Made by a program: the position numbers and the translations under genes. From Burkholderiaceae bacterium (lineage in GTDB: Bacteria > Pseudomonadota > Gammaproteobacteria > Burkholderiales > Burkholderiaceae_C), in assembly GCA_031253795.1 (NCBI GenBank), contig JAIRVR010000020.1:1-44212 (forward strand): 44,212 nt of DNA, written 5' to 3'. How positions within the stretch are numbered: the stretch's first letter is position 1; every line of letters begins with the position of its first letter. Positions 35,603 through 43,939 of this stretch are shown here, in pieces. The notes beneath the pieces are model-generated. The model saw only the letters and a program-made list of their open reading frames with translations, did no database searches and was not told the DNA's origin.

Positions 35603-36952
35603 TTAGTTCAACTCGTCCTTGCGGATGCGGTTGATCGGTGCCAGCACCGTGGGCAATTGCTGGATCTGGCCCAGGGCCTCGTCCATGTCGCCCTCGCGCG
35701 TGGCATGGGTCAGGATGATCAGATCGGTCTGCGGCACGCCCTGGCTGCCTTCGGAATCGCCCGTCATCTCGCCGGCCTCGCGCTGGAGCAGGGCATCGAT
35801 GCTGATGCCGGCCGTGGCCAGGATGCCGGTGATCTTGGCCAGCACACCGGCCTCGTCGGCCACGCGTATGCGCAGATAGTAGCTGGTGACCACTTCGCTC
35901 ATTGGCAGCACGGGCAATTCACCGGCTGCGGCGGCCAGGGTGCTGGACTGGAAGGCCAGCGGGGGCACGCGGTGCTCGGGATCGGCCGTATGCAGGCGGG
36001 CGATGTCCACCAGGTCGGCAATGACGGCGCTGGCCGTGGGCTCGGAGCCCGCGCCCTTGCCGTAGTACAGCGTGGTGCCCACGGCATCGCCATGGACGAC
36101 GACGGCGTTCATGGCACCCTCGACGTTGGCGATCAGGCGCCTGGTCGGCACCAGGCTGGGGTGCACGCGCAGCTCGATGCCCTTGTCCGTGCGCTTGGTG
36201 ATGCCCAGCAGCTTGATGCGATAGCCCAGCTGTTCGGCGTACTTGATGTCGGCGGCCGACAGTTTGGTGATGCCTTCCACGTGGGCCTTGTCGAACTGCA
36301 CGGGAATGCCGAAGGCAATGGCGCTCATCAGGGTGACCTTGTGGGCCGCGTCCACGCCCTCGATGTCGAAGGTGGGGTCGGCCTCGGCATAGCCCAGGCG
36401 CTGGGCTTCCTTGAGGACCACGTCGAAATCCAGGCCCTTGTCGCGCATCTCGGACAGGATGAAGTTGGTCGTGCCGTTGATGATGCCGGCCACCCACTGG
36501 ATTTCGTTGGCGGTCAGGCCTTCGCGCAGCGCCTTGATGATGGGAATGCCGCCGGCCACGGCCGCCTCGTAGGCCACCATCACGCCCTTTTCGGCGGCAG
36601 CCTTAAAGATCTCGCTGCCGTGCACGGCCAGCAGGGCCTTGTTGGCCGTGACCACATGCTTGCCGGCAGCGATGGCCTCCAGCACCAGGGCCTTGGCCAC
36701 GCCATAGCCACCGATCAGCTCGATGACGACGTCGATGTCGGGATTGGCGATGATCTCGCGCGCATCGCCAACCACCTTGGCCGTGTCGCCCACGACGGAG
36801 CGGGCGCGTTCCGTATCCAGGTCGGCCACCATGGCAATCTCAATACCGCGGCCCGCGCGGCGGCGGATCTCTTCTTGGTTGCGCTGCAGCACGTTGAACG
36901 TGCCGCTGCCCACGGTGCCAATGCCCAGGAGGCCTACTTGGATCGGTTTCAT
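35603..36952 (-). CDS. hom: Homoserine dehydrogenase
   Basis: This enzyme reduces aspartate semialdehyde to homoserine for threonine and methionine synthesis. The 449-residue protein has an N-terminal Rossmann fold (VGLLGIGTVGSGTFNVL), the catalytic region with GINGTTNFIL-like GIINGTTNFILSEM, and FDIEGVDAAHKVTLMSAIAFG. The C-terminal ACT domain (about 355-440, YYLRIRVADEAGVLAKITGILATAGISIDALLQ) implies feedback inhibition, probably by threonine. It is the first gene of the hom-thrC unit; upstream lies alaA on the same strand. Confidence 0.97.
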   Translation of the reverse strand: MKPIQVGLLGIGTVGSGTFNVLQRNQEEIRRRAGRGIEIAMVADLDTERARSVVGDTAKVVGDAREIIANPDIDVVIELIGGYGVAKALVLEAIAAGKHVVTANKALLAVHGSEIFKAAAEKGVMVAYEAAVAGGIPIIKALREGLTANEIQWVAGIINGTTNFILSEMRDKGLDFDVVLKEAQRLGYAEADPTFDIEGVDAAHKVTLMSAIAFGIPVQFDKAHVEGITKLSAADIKYAEQLGYRIKLLGITKRTDKGIELRVHPSLVPTRRLIANVEGAMNAVVVHGDAVGTTLYYGKGAGSEPTASAVIADLVDIARLHTADPEHRVPPLAFQSSTLAAAAGELPVLPMSEVVTSYYLRIRVADEAGVLAKITGILATAGISIDALLQREAGEMTGDSEGSQGVPQTDLIILTHATREGDMDEALGQIQQLPTVLAPINRIRKDELN

Positions 36953-37035
36953 AGAACTACTTGCCAGTCAAAAAACGCCGCGCCACCACAAGGGGCCGCG
37001 CAGCCGTGAAAAAGCGGTGTGCGTGCAGCCCTGCG

Positions 37036-37068
37036 CGGACCGCACGCGCGATGGTCAGCCGCGGTCCG
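37036..37068. repeat. inverted repeat spanning the alaA 3' end
   Basis: CGGACCGC and GCGGTCCG form a perfect 8-bp inverted repeat with a 17-base spacer that covers the alaA stop codon. No T-run follows, so it is only terminator-like. Confidence 0.35.
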
Positions 37069-38290
37069 TGCCGTGGCGCTTGCGGTATTTCTCGAGGAAC
37101 ACGGCCAGGCGGCGGATGGCTTCACGCAGGTCGGCCTCGTGCGGCAGAAAGACGATGCGGAAATGGTCGGGGTGGGGCCAGTTGAAGCCGGTGCCCTGCA
37201 CCAGCATGACCTTGGTCTCCTGCAGCACTTCGAGGAAGAATTCCTGGTCGTCCCTGATCGGGTAGACCTCGGGGTCCAGGCGCGGGAACATGTAGAGCGC
37301 AGCCTGGGGCCTGACGCAGGTCACACCGGGGATTTCGGTGATCAGCTTGTGCGCCAGGTCGCGCTGCACACGCAGCCGGCCACCAGCCTGCACCAGTTCG
37401 TCGATGCTCTGGTGACCTCCCAGGGCGGTCTGCACGGCCCACTGGCCCGGAACATTGGCGCACAGGCGCATGTTCGAGAGCATGTTCAGGCCTTCGATGT
37501 AGTCCTTGGCAGGCTTCTTGTCGCCCGACACCACCATCCAGCCCGCACGGTAGCCGCAGCTGCGGTAGGCCTTGGACAGGGAATTGAAGGTCAGGGTCAG
37601 CACATCGGTGGACAGGCTGGCAAGGGGCGTGTGCTTGACGTCGTCGTACAGGACCTTGTCATAGACCTCGTCGGCGAAGATCACCAGGCCATGCTCTCGC
37701 GCCAGCTCGACGATGCTCTGCAGCAACTGGCGGCTGTACAGCGCGCCGGTCGGGTTGTTGGGGTTGATGACAACGATGCCCTTGGTGCGGGGCGTGATCT
37801 TGGCGCGTATGTCGTCCAGGCTGGGCATCCAGCCGTTGTCCTCATCGCACATATAGTGCACGGGCGTACCGCCCGAGAGGCTGGTGACGGCCGTCCACAG
37901 CGGATAGTCGGGCGCCGGCAACAGCAGCTCGTCGCCATCGTCCAGCAGCGCATTGGTGGCCAGGCTGATCAGTTCGGAAGCGCCATTGCCCAGATAGATA
38001 TCGTCCAGCGTCACGCCCAGGATGCCCTGGCGCTGGGTCTCGTGCATCACGGCCTTGCGTGCGGCGAAAATGCCCTTGCTGTCCGAATACCCTGCCGAGT
38101 TGGGCAGGTTGCGGATCATGTCCTGCTGCACTTCCTCGGGAGCATCGAAGCCGAACACCGCTAGATTGCCGATGTTGAGCTTGATGATCTTTTGCCCGTC
38201 CTCCTCCATCTTCTTCGCCGCGTCCATGATGGGCCCGCGGATGTCATAACAGACGTTGGCTAGTTTGGCGGATTTGCGAACGGTTTTCAT
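37055..38290 (-). CDS. alaA: Alanine-synthesising aminotransferase AlaA homologue
   Basis: This PLP-dependent class I aminotransferase makes alanine from pyruvate and glutamate. The 411-residue protein closely follows AlaA: KLANVCYDIRGPIMDAAKKMEEDGQKIIKLNIGN, then IYLGNGASELI, APDYPLWTAVTSLSGG, INPNNPTGA, FADEVYDKVLYDD and the PLP lysine region FNSLSKAYRSCGYRAGW. The start at 38290 matches the family N-terminus; no Shine-Dalgarno sequence is visible, and the frame is open to 38509. It is divergent from the Mth938-domain gene and upstream of hom. Confidence 0.93.
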   Translation of the reverse strand: MKTVRKSAKLANVCYDIRGPIMDAAKKMEEDGQKIIKLNIGNLAVFGFDAPEEVQQDMIRNLPNSAGYSDSKGIFAARKAVMHETQRQGILGVTLDDIYLGNGASELISLATNALLDDGDELLLPAPDYPLWTAVTSLSGGTPVHYMCDEDNGWMPSLDDIRAKITPRTKGIVVINPNNPTGALYSRQLLQSIVELAREHGLVIFADEVYDKVLYDDVKHTPLASLSTDVLTLTFNSLSKAYRSCGYRAGWMVVSGDKKPAKDYIEGLNMLSNMRLCANVPGQWAVQTALGGHQSIDELVQAGGRLRVQRDLAHKLITEIPGVTCVRPQAALYMFPRLDPEVYPIRDDQEFFLEVLQETKVMLVQGTGFNWPHPDHFRIVFLPHEADLREAIRRLAVFLEKYRKRHGTDRG

Positions 38291-38367
38291 GCTGAGGATG
38301 GAAAGTGGCCGGCTACGGGCTGCGGCCTTCATGCACGCCAGAATGCCCCATGCACCCTGGTGAAACC

Positions 38368-38373
38368 TATAAT
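38368..38373 (+). promoter_or_regulatory. candidate -10 element for the Mth938-domain gene
   Basis: A perfect TATAAT lies about 95 bases before the ATG at 38469 in the divergent spacer. No convincing -35 is seen, so the call is weak. Confidence 0.35.
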
Positions 38374-38468
38374 TTGACCACAGTTCCGCAATGCAGCATC
38401 GGCCCTCACCCCGGCTGCATGGCGACCACCCCCATCGCGCCACCCGCGCCACCCGCGCCACCGCATCC

Positions 38469-38837
38469 ATGAAACTCCACGCCGACAAATCCGATGTCCA
38501 GACCATCACGGGCTATGGCCCCGGCTGGCTGGCCGTGGACAAGCAAAGGTTCGAACACAGCCTGATCGTCGGAGCCAGCGGACTGCGCCAGCCCTGGGAC
38601 TGCGCGCGTTTCGAGGACCTCACGCCCGCCCATTTCGAAGCCCTGGCCGGGCTGGACGCCGAAGTCATCATCTTCGGCAGCGGCCAGCGCAACCGCTTCC
38701 CCCCTGCGGCCTGGCTGCGCCCGCTGATGGCCCGGCGCATCGGTCTCGAGAGCATGGACACCCAGGCGGCGTGTCGCACCTACAACATCCTGTCCGGGGA
38801 AGGCCGCAATGTCGTCGCGGCCCTACTCTTGGAGTAG
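38469..38837 (+). CDS. Mth938-like domain-containing protein (DUF498/NDUFAF3 family)
   Basis: This is a 122-residue small protein with the Mth938 fold pattern: TITGYGPGWLAVDKQRFEHSLIVGASG, then AEVIIFGSGQRNRFPP, then RRIGLESMDTQAACRTYNILSGEGRNVVAALLLE. The family relative NDUFAF3 is a human complex I assembly factor. The bacterial role is not established; a link to nuo is only suggestive. A 9-base tandem repeat just upstream lies outside the chosen start (38469). It is divergent from alaA. Confidence 0.88.
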   Translation: MKLHADKSDVQTITGYGPGWLAVDKQRFEHSLIVGASGLRQPWDCARFEDLTPAHFEALAGLDAEVIIFGSGQRNRFPPAAWLRPLMARRIGLESMDTQAACRTYNILSGEGRNVVAALLLE

Positions 38838-38973
38838 ACTCCTGCCCCCCTGATTCGGAGAAATCTCGTTTTCGGGGTAAAATTGCAGGTTGCGGTTGGG
38901 GGCAATCGATAAAAGCAAAAACACCAACAACGCCCTCGGCATTTCAACGACTACACCCGAGAGATACAAGCGC

Positions 38974-39459
38974 ATGGCGATCGTTGTCAACAAACCTCTT
39001 CCCGAATTTGAAGCCAATGCGACCGGCGGGATCAAGGTGACCAACACCGCCCAGCCGGGCCAGATTCTGCTCCTGTATTTCTCCCCCAAGGACAACACGC
39101 CCGGCTGCACCACCGAGGCCATGCAGTTCCGCGACAAGTACAAGGATTTCCTGAAGGCCGGCGCCACCGTGTTCGGCGTTTCGCGCGACAACATGAAGTC
39201 GCACGACGACTTCAAGGAAAAGCTGGAACTGCCGTTCGAGCTGATCGCCGATACCGAGGAAAAGATGTGCCATATGTTCGGCGTGGTCAAGAACAAGATC
39301 ATGTACGGCAAGAAGGTCAAGGGCATCGAGCGCTCCACCTTCCTGATCGGCGCCGACGGCGTGCTGGTCCAGGAATGGCGCGGCCTGAAGGTACCCGGCC
39401 ACGTTGACGAGGTGCTCAAGGCTGTCAAGACGCTGAAGTCCCTCAAGCAAGCTGCCTGA
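38974..39459 (+). CDS. bcp: Thioredoxin-dependent peroxiredoxin, Bcp type
   Basis: This is a 161-residue thiol peroxidase. The peroxidatic cysteine C45 is in PKDNTPGCTTEAMQFRD, the AhpC/Bcp signature. The usual resolving cysteine five residues on (C50 in E. coli Bcp) is Met here; the only other cysteine is C99 (EEKMCHMFG). It may act as a 1-Cys enzyme or use an alternative partner. The start at 38974 (MAIVVNKPLPEFEA) matches the family; the frame is open back to 38890. TAAAAT at 38878-38883 is a possible -10. Confidence 0.92.
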   Translation: MAIVVNKPLPEFEANATGGIKVTNTAQPGQILLLYFSPKDNTPGCTTEAMQFRDKYKDFLKAGATVFGVSRDNMKSHDDFKEKLELPFELIADTEEKMCHMFGVVKNKIMYGKKVKGIERSTFLIGADGVLVQEWRGLKVPGHVDEVLKAVKTLKSLKQAA

Positions 39460-39566
39460 TTAGCAACATTCCGACAGCAGACCGGGGAAAGCTGCCACAT
39501 CGGCGCCATGGGCCTATGCATAATGGTCCAATGCCTTCGTGCAAAACCCTTCCCCGTCACCCCACC

Positions 39567-39607
39567 AAAGCCGCCTCGGTTTCCAGGCGGCTTTGTGCTT
39601 TTTGATC
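39567..39607 (+). terminator. Rho-independent terminator after bcp
   Basis: AAAGCCGCCT and AGGCGGCTTT form a 10-bp stem with an 8-base loop, followed by GTGCTTTTT. It lies about 110 bases after the bcp stop and before phoH. Confidence 0.8.
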
Positions 39608-39632
39608 CCTGTTGAGGAACGGTTCGCCCACT

Positions 39633-41435
39633 ATGCCCCTGCCTCCCGCACCCGGCCGTCGCGCCGCCAAGCTCTCCCCCGAAGCCTTCCTCCCCGTGCG
39701 CGGCACCAAGCACGCAGACCCCTTGCCCGATGAAGACACACCGGCCGCAGCGGTCGCGCCCGCGGCGGCACCCGCGGCGGCCCGCACGCGCAAATCCGCA
39801 GCCGCAGCCGTAAGCGCCGCAGCACCCAAGGCAGCACGCAGCCGCGCGGCGACCGCCACCAAGAAAACCGCGGCTGCCGAACCGGCAGCCGCCGCGACGA
39901 CCGCCAGGCAGACCCAACCCGCCACCCCCGTTACCGCCAAGGCGGCACCCGCCGCCCGCAATCAAACCACCAAGTCCGGCACCGAGGCCAAGCCCGCCGC
40001 CCTGCTGAGCGCGCCGGCCCGCCCTCGCCGCGCACGCACGGGTCCGCGCACGCTGTTCGTGCTCGACACCAATGTGCTGCTGCACGACCCCACCAGCCTG
40101 TTCCGCTTCGAAGAGCACGACATCTTCCTGCCCATGGTGGTGCTGGAGGAACTGGACGGCCACAAGAAGGGCATGACCGAGGTCGCGCGCAACGGCCGCC
40201 AGGTCAGCCGCACGCTGGACTCCCTGGTCGCCTCCCAGCCTTCGGACAGCCTGACCCAGGGCCTGCCGCTGAACGCGACAGGCCAGCGCAGCGCCACGGG
40301 CACGCTGTACTTCCAGACCGAGCCGCTGGAAACCTCGCTGCCCGACAGCCTGCCCCAGGGCAAGGCCGACAACCAGATCCTGGGTGTCGTGGCCGCGCTG
40401 CGCAAGCGCTTCAGCGACCGCGAAGTGGTACTGGTGTCCAAGGACATCAACATGCGCGTCAAGGCACGCGCCCTGGGCCTGGCTGCCGAGGACTACCAGA
40501 ACGACAAGGTGCTGGACGATGGCGACCTGCTGTACGCAGGCGCCCTGGCCCTGCCCCAGGATTTCTGGGCAAAGGCGGGCAAGAACGTCGAAAGCTGGCA
40601 GGAAGGCGCCATCACCTACTACCGCATCAACGGCGCCATCGTCGACCAGCTGATGATCAATCAGTTCGTCTACCACGAGGCACCGGGCGAACCCAGCCTG
40701 TTCATGCGCGTGACCGAAATCCGCGACAAGACGGCCGTGCTCAAGACGCTCAAGGACTTCGGCAATCCCAAGTACGCCGTCTGGGGCGTCACGGCACGCA
40801 ACCGCGAACAGAACTTCGCGATGAACCTGCTGATGAACCCCGACATCGACTTGGTCACGCTGACCGGTACGGCCGGCACGGGCAAGACCCTGCTGGCGCT
40901 GGCCGCAGGTCTGTCCCAGGTACTGGACGAACGCCGCTACACCGAGATCATCATGACCCGCGCCACCGTCAGCGTGGGCGAGGACATCGGCTTTCTCCCC
41001 GGCACCGAGGAGGAAAAGATGGGCCCCTGGATGGGCGCGCTCGACGACAACCTCGAGTTCCTGGCCAAGGGCGACGGCGGCAACGCCGGCGAATGGGGCC
41101 GCGCCGCCACCAATGAGCTGATCCGCAGCCGCATCAAGATCAAGAGCATGAACTTCATGCGCGGGCGCACTTTCCTGAACAAGTACGTCATCATCGACGA
41201 GGCCCAGAATCTGACGCCCAAGCAGATGAAGACCCTGATCACGCGAGCGGGCCCGGGCACCAAGATCATCTGCATGGGCAACCTGGCGCAGATCGACACC
41301 CCGTACCTGACCGAAGGCTCTTCGGGTCTGACCTATGCCGTGGACCGCTTCAAGGGCTGGCCGCACAGCGGCCACATCACCCTGGCACGCGGCGAGCGCT
41401 CGCGCCTGGCCGACTTCGCCAGCGAGGTGCTCTAA
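39633..41435 (+). CDS. PIN-domain PhoH-family ATPase with Ala-rich N-terminal extension
   Basis: This is a 600-residue protein. Residues 1-140 are low-complexity: Ala-rich with scattered Arg and Lys (AAPKAARSRAATATKKTAAA), similar in composition to histone H1-like tails. A PIN domain follows (LFVLDTNVLLHD with Asp145), then a PhoH ATPase domain with Walker A GTAGTGKT (Lys418) and Walker B IIDEAQN (Asp522). PIN-PhoH fusions are RNA helicase/nuclease-like proteins, and members are linked to toxin-antitoxin and stress RNA processing. The start at 39633 is chosen over a TTG at 39612. It is followed by a small gene, 3 bases after its stop. Confidence 0.93.
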   Translation: MPLPPAPGRRAAKLSPEAFLPVRGTKHADPLPDEDTPAAAVAPAAAPAAARTRKSAAAAVSAAAPKAARSRAATATKKTAAAEPAAAATTARQTQPATPVTAKAAPAARNQTTKSGTEAKPAALLSAPARPRRARTGPRTLFVLDTNVLLHDPTSLFRFEEHDIFLPMVVLEELDGHKKGMTEVARNGRQVSRTLDSLVASQPSDSLTQGLPLNATGQRSATGTLYFQTEPLETSLPDSLPQGKADNQILGVVAALRKRFSDREVVLVSKDINMRVKARALGLAAEDYQNDKVLDDGDLLYAGALALPQDFWAKAGKNVESWQEGAITYYRINGAIVDQLMINQFVYHEAPGEPSLFMRVTEIRDKTAVLKTLKDFGNPKYAVWGVTARNREQNFAMNLLMNPDIDLVTLTGTAGTGKTLLALAAGLSQVLDERRYTEIIMTRATVSVGEDIGFLPGTEEEKMGPWMGALDDNLEFLAKGDGGNAGEWGRAATNELIRSRIKIKSMNFMRGRTFLNKYVIIDEAQNLTPKQMKTLITRAGPGTKIICMGNLAQIDTPYLTEGSSGLTYAVDRFKGWPHSGHITLARGERSRLADFASEVL

Positions 41436-41438
41436 GCC

Positions 41439-41840
41439 ATGGCCATCAGCTGGATCACGGCGCTGAAGATGGTGCCCTGGGGTGACGTGATCGAGGCCAC
41501 GCCCCAGGTCGTCAAGGCCGCCAAGAACCTGCTGCGCAAAAAGGAAGCTGCCCAGGAATCCGCCACCCCGCCCGTCGGGGCATCCACCCAGACGCTGTCG
41601 CCGCCGCTGTCGGCCAGCGAGCAGGCCCTGCAGCTGATCCAGGGCCTGGAGTCCCGCATCCAGCAGCTGGAACAATCCCAGCGCCAGTCGCTGGAGCTGA
41701 TCGAAAAGCTGGCCGAGCAGAATGCCCAGATCGTGGCCACCGTGGGCGCCCTGCGCACGGGCGCCCAGCGCCTGGCCTGGACCTGCGCCATCCTGGGTGT
41801 CTGCGTGGCCGGCCTGCTGGTCTACGCCTGGAGAATGTAG
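41439..41840 (+). CDS. Hypothetical protein with coiled coil and C-terminal membrane anchor
   Basis: This 133-residue protein starts 3 bases after the phoH stop. A long coiled-coil segment (about 59-105, EQALQLIQGLESRIQQLEQSQRQSLELIEKLAEQNAQIV) is followed by a C-terminal hydrophobic segment (AWTCAILGVCVAGLLVYAW). It looks like a tail-anchored inner-membrane protein. No family is recognised. The tight spacing with phoH suggests co-transcription and possibly a shared function. A bidirectional terminator follows. Confidence 0.75.
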   Translation: MAISWITALKMVPWGDVIEATPQVVKAAKNLLRKKEAAQESATPPVGASTQTLSPPLSASEQALQLIQGLESRIQQLEQSQRQSLELIEKLAEQNAQIVATVGALRTGAQRLAWTCAILGVCVAGLLVYAWRM

Positions 41841-41860
41841 AGACTCCCCTCGAAGACACA

Positions 41861-41893
41861 AAAACGAAACGGCCCCTCATGGGCCGTTTTTTC
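41861..41893 (+). terminator. Bidirectional Rho-independent terminator between the phoH unit and dnaB
   Basis: AAACGGCCC and GGGCCGTTT form a 9-bp stem around a five-base loop with TTT tracts on the plus strand and TTTCGTTTTT on the minus. It serves the convergent phoH unit and the rplI-dnaB unit. Confidence 0.88.
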
Positions 41894-41908
41894 TTGCCCG
41901 CAGGCTAC

Positions 41909-43342
41909 TCAATAACCGTCATCGCCGCCATAGCCCTGGGCCAGATTCTCGAAGCGGGTCTGGTTCTTCTGGAAGAAGAGCTTGACCGAGCCCGTGGGAC
42001 CATTACGCTGCTTGCCGATGATGACTTCAGCGATATTGGGCTCCTTGCTGTCCTTGTTGTAGTAGTCGTCGCGGTAAATGAACATGATGATGTCGGCATC
42101 CTGCTCGATGGCGCCCGATTCGCGCAGATCGGACATCATGGGACGCTTGTCGGTGCGCTGTTCCACCGACCGGTTGAGCTGGGACAGCGCGATCACCGGA
42201 CATTGCAGCTCCTTGGCCAGCATCTTCAGCCCCCGGGAAATCTCGCCCAGCTCGGTCGCCCGGTTGTCGGCACTGGCCGCACCCGAGCCGCTCATCAACT
42301 GCAGATAGTCGACCACGATCAGGCCCAGCTTGCCGCAGGTGCGCGCCAGGCGCCGCGCATTGGCACGAAGCTCCGTGGGCGACAAGCCCGGCGTCTCATC
42401 GATGTGCAGGGACACGGTGCGCAGCCGCTCAATGGCCTCGGTCAGGCGCGGCCATTCATCGTCGCTGAGCTTGCCCGTTCGCAAATTGCCCTGATTGACC
42501 TTGCCGATGGAGCCCACGATACGCACGGCCAACTGGGCCGCGCCCATTTCCATGGAGAAGATGGCCACGGGCAGGCCTTCGTTGAGCGCCACATGCTCGG
42601 CGATGTTCACGGCGAACGAGGTCTTGCCCATGGAAGGACGGGCGGCGAGCACCACCAGGTCGCCCGCCTGCAGACCGCTGGTCATGCGATCCAGGTCGAC
42701 GAAGCCCGTGGGCACGCCGGTCACGTCCATGGGGTTGTCGGCCATTTCCTGCACACGGTCCAGCAGGTCCACGACCAGGGTATCCAGCGACTGGAAACCC
42801 TGCTTGTTGCGCGCCCCCTCTTCACCGATAGCCAGGATCTTCTGCTCGGCCTCATCGAGGATGCGCTCCACCGTTTTGCCCTGGGGATTGAAGGCATTCG
42901 TGGCGATGTCATCGCTGGCCGTCACCAGCTTGCGCAGGATGGAGCGCTCGCGCACGATCTCGGCATAGCGCCGGATGTTGGTGGCACTGGGGACGTACTG
43001 GGCAAGCTGGTTGAGGTAGAGCAGGCCGCCGATTTCCTCGGCCTTGCCCATGCCTTGCAGGTGCTCGTAGACCGTGATCACATCGGCGGGCTTGCTGGCA
43101 TTGATCAGCTTGCCTATGGCCTCGAAAACCAGTTTGTGCTCGTGGCGGTAGAAATCGCCCTCGACCAGCAGGTCACCCACACGATCCCAGGCGTTGTTGT
43201 CCAGCAGCAAACCACCCAGCACACTCGACTCCGACTCCATCGAATGCGGCGGCACGCGCAGCTGGGCGACCTGCTGGTCGCCAGCAGGCAGCGGCGCGAA
43301 CGCATCATCATCGAGATCGAGCGGGGGCATAACGGACGACAT
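41909..43342 (-). CDS. dnaB: Replicative DNA helicase DnaB
   Basis: DnaB is the hexameric 5'-to-3' helicase at the replication fork. The 477-residue protein has the N-terminal domain (VPPHSMESESSVLGGLLLDNNAWDRV) and the C-terminal RecA-like ATPase (TGVPTGFVDLDRMTSGLQ, ARPSMGKTSFAVNIAEH). The QLNRSVEQR and RESGAIEQDADIIMF motifs are also present. The start at 43342 (MSSVMPPLDLDD) has AGGA 6 bases upstream. It follows rplI in the classical rpsR-rplI-dnaB order. Confidence 0.97.
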   Translation of the reverse strand: MSSVMPPLDLDDDAFAPLPAGDQQVAQLRVPPHSMESESSVLGGLLLDNNAWDRVGDLLVEGDFYRHEHKLVFEAIGKLINASKPADVITVYEHLQGMGKAEEIGGLLYLNQLAQYVPSATNIRRYAEIVRERSILRKLVTASDDIATNAFNPQGKTVERILDEAEQKILAIGEEGARNKQGFQSLDTLVVDLLDRVQEMADNPMDVTGVPTGFVDLDRMTSGLQAGDLVVLAARPSMGKTSFAVNIAEHVALNEGLPVAIFSMEMGAAQLAVRIVGSIGKVNQGNLRTGKLSDDEWPRLTEAIERLRTVSLHIDETPGLSPTELRANARRLARTCGKLGLIVVDYLQLMSGSGAASADNRATELGEISRGLKMLAKELQCPVIALSQLNRSVEQRTDKRPMMSDLRESGAIEQDADIIMFIYRDDYYNKDSKEPNIAEVIIGKQRNGPTGSVKLFFQKNQTRFENLAQGYGGDDGY

Positions 43343-43425
43343 GGAATTCCTAGTGATAAGCCTGCCATCGTAGCGGCTGGGAAAAAGCCGCGCCACCGGG
43401 CGCCATCACCCGGTCACGGCAAAGC

Positions 43426-43451
43426 AAAAAGCCGCCCGAAGGCGGCTTTTT
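43426..43451 (-). terminator. Rho-independent terminator between rplI and dnaB
   Basis: AAAAAGCCGCC and GGCGGCTTTTT form an 11-bp perfect stem around CGAA, with T residues on both sides. It lies 23 bases after the rplI stop, so dnaB probably has its own promoter or receives read-through. Confidence 0.85.
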
Positions 43452-43474
43452 GATGATACGGAACGGATCCCGGA

Positions 43475-43927
43475 TCAGGAGTGGTCGCCGTAGACCGACA
43501 CCGACACTTCGACGCTGACGTCGGTGTGCAGTGCCACGACCACGGTGGCGTCGCCCACGGTCTTGATGGGACCGTTGACCAGGCGAACTTGCGACTTGGC
43601 GACGGCGAAGCCGGCCTTGGTCAGTTCTTCGGCGATGTCGGCGTTGGTCACCGAACCGAACAGGCGGCCGTCCACGCCGGCCTTCTGGGTCAGCTTGACG
43701 TTCACGCCGTTGAGCTTCTCACCCAGTTGCTGGGCGGCAGCCAGCTTTTCAGCGGCTTGCTTTTCCAGTTCGGCGCGCTTGGCTTCGAACTCGGCCTTGG
43801 CGGAAGCCGTGGCACGACGGGCAGCGCCCGTGGGGATCAGGAAGTTGCGGGCGTAGCCGTCCTTGACCTTGACGATATCGCCGAGGCCGCCGAGGTTCAC
43901 AACCTTGTCGAGCAGAATGACTTGCAT
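43475..43927 (-). CDS. rplI: 50S ribosomal protein L9
   Basis: L9 binds 23S rRNA at the base of the L1 stalk and has an elongated shape. The 150-residue protein starts [32 protein letters not shown], the family N-domain, followed by a central helix and the C-terminal RNA-binding domain ([12 protein letters not shown]). The length is usual. It lies 12 bases downstream of rpsR. Confidence 0.98.
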   Translation of the reverse strand: MQVILLDKVVNLGGLGDIVKVKDGYARNFLIPTGAARRATASAKAEFEAKRAELEKQAAEKLAAAQQLGEKLNGVNVKLTQKAGVDGRLFGSVTNADIAEELTKAGFAVAKSQVRLVNGPIKTVGDATVVVALHTDVSVEVSVSVYGDHS

Positions 43928-43939
43928 GGTTGTTACTCC

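Noticed and set aside
38437..38463. three copies of a 9-base unit (GCGCCACCC-like) before the Mth938-domain gene
   Set aside because: Too short and GC-rich to call a functional repeat, and it lies upstream of the chosen start. It may reflect slippage only.
38823..41861. 1012-codon open frame antisense to bcp, phoH and the small membrane gene
   Set aside because: It crosses three well-supported plus-strand genes and a terminator, and its repetitive Gly/Leu/Arg-rich translation reflects the Ala-rich phoH codons. It is not a gene.
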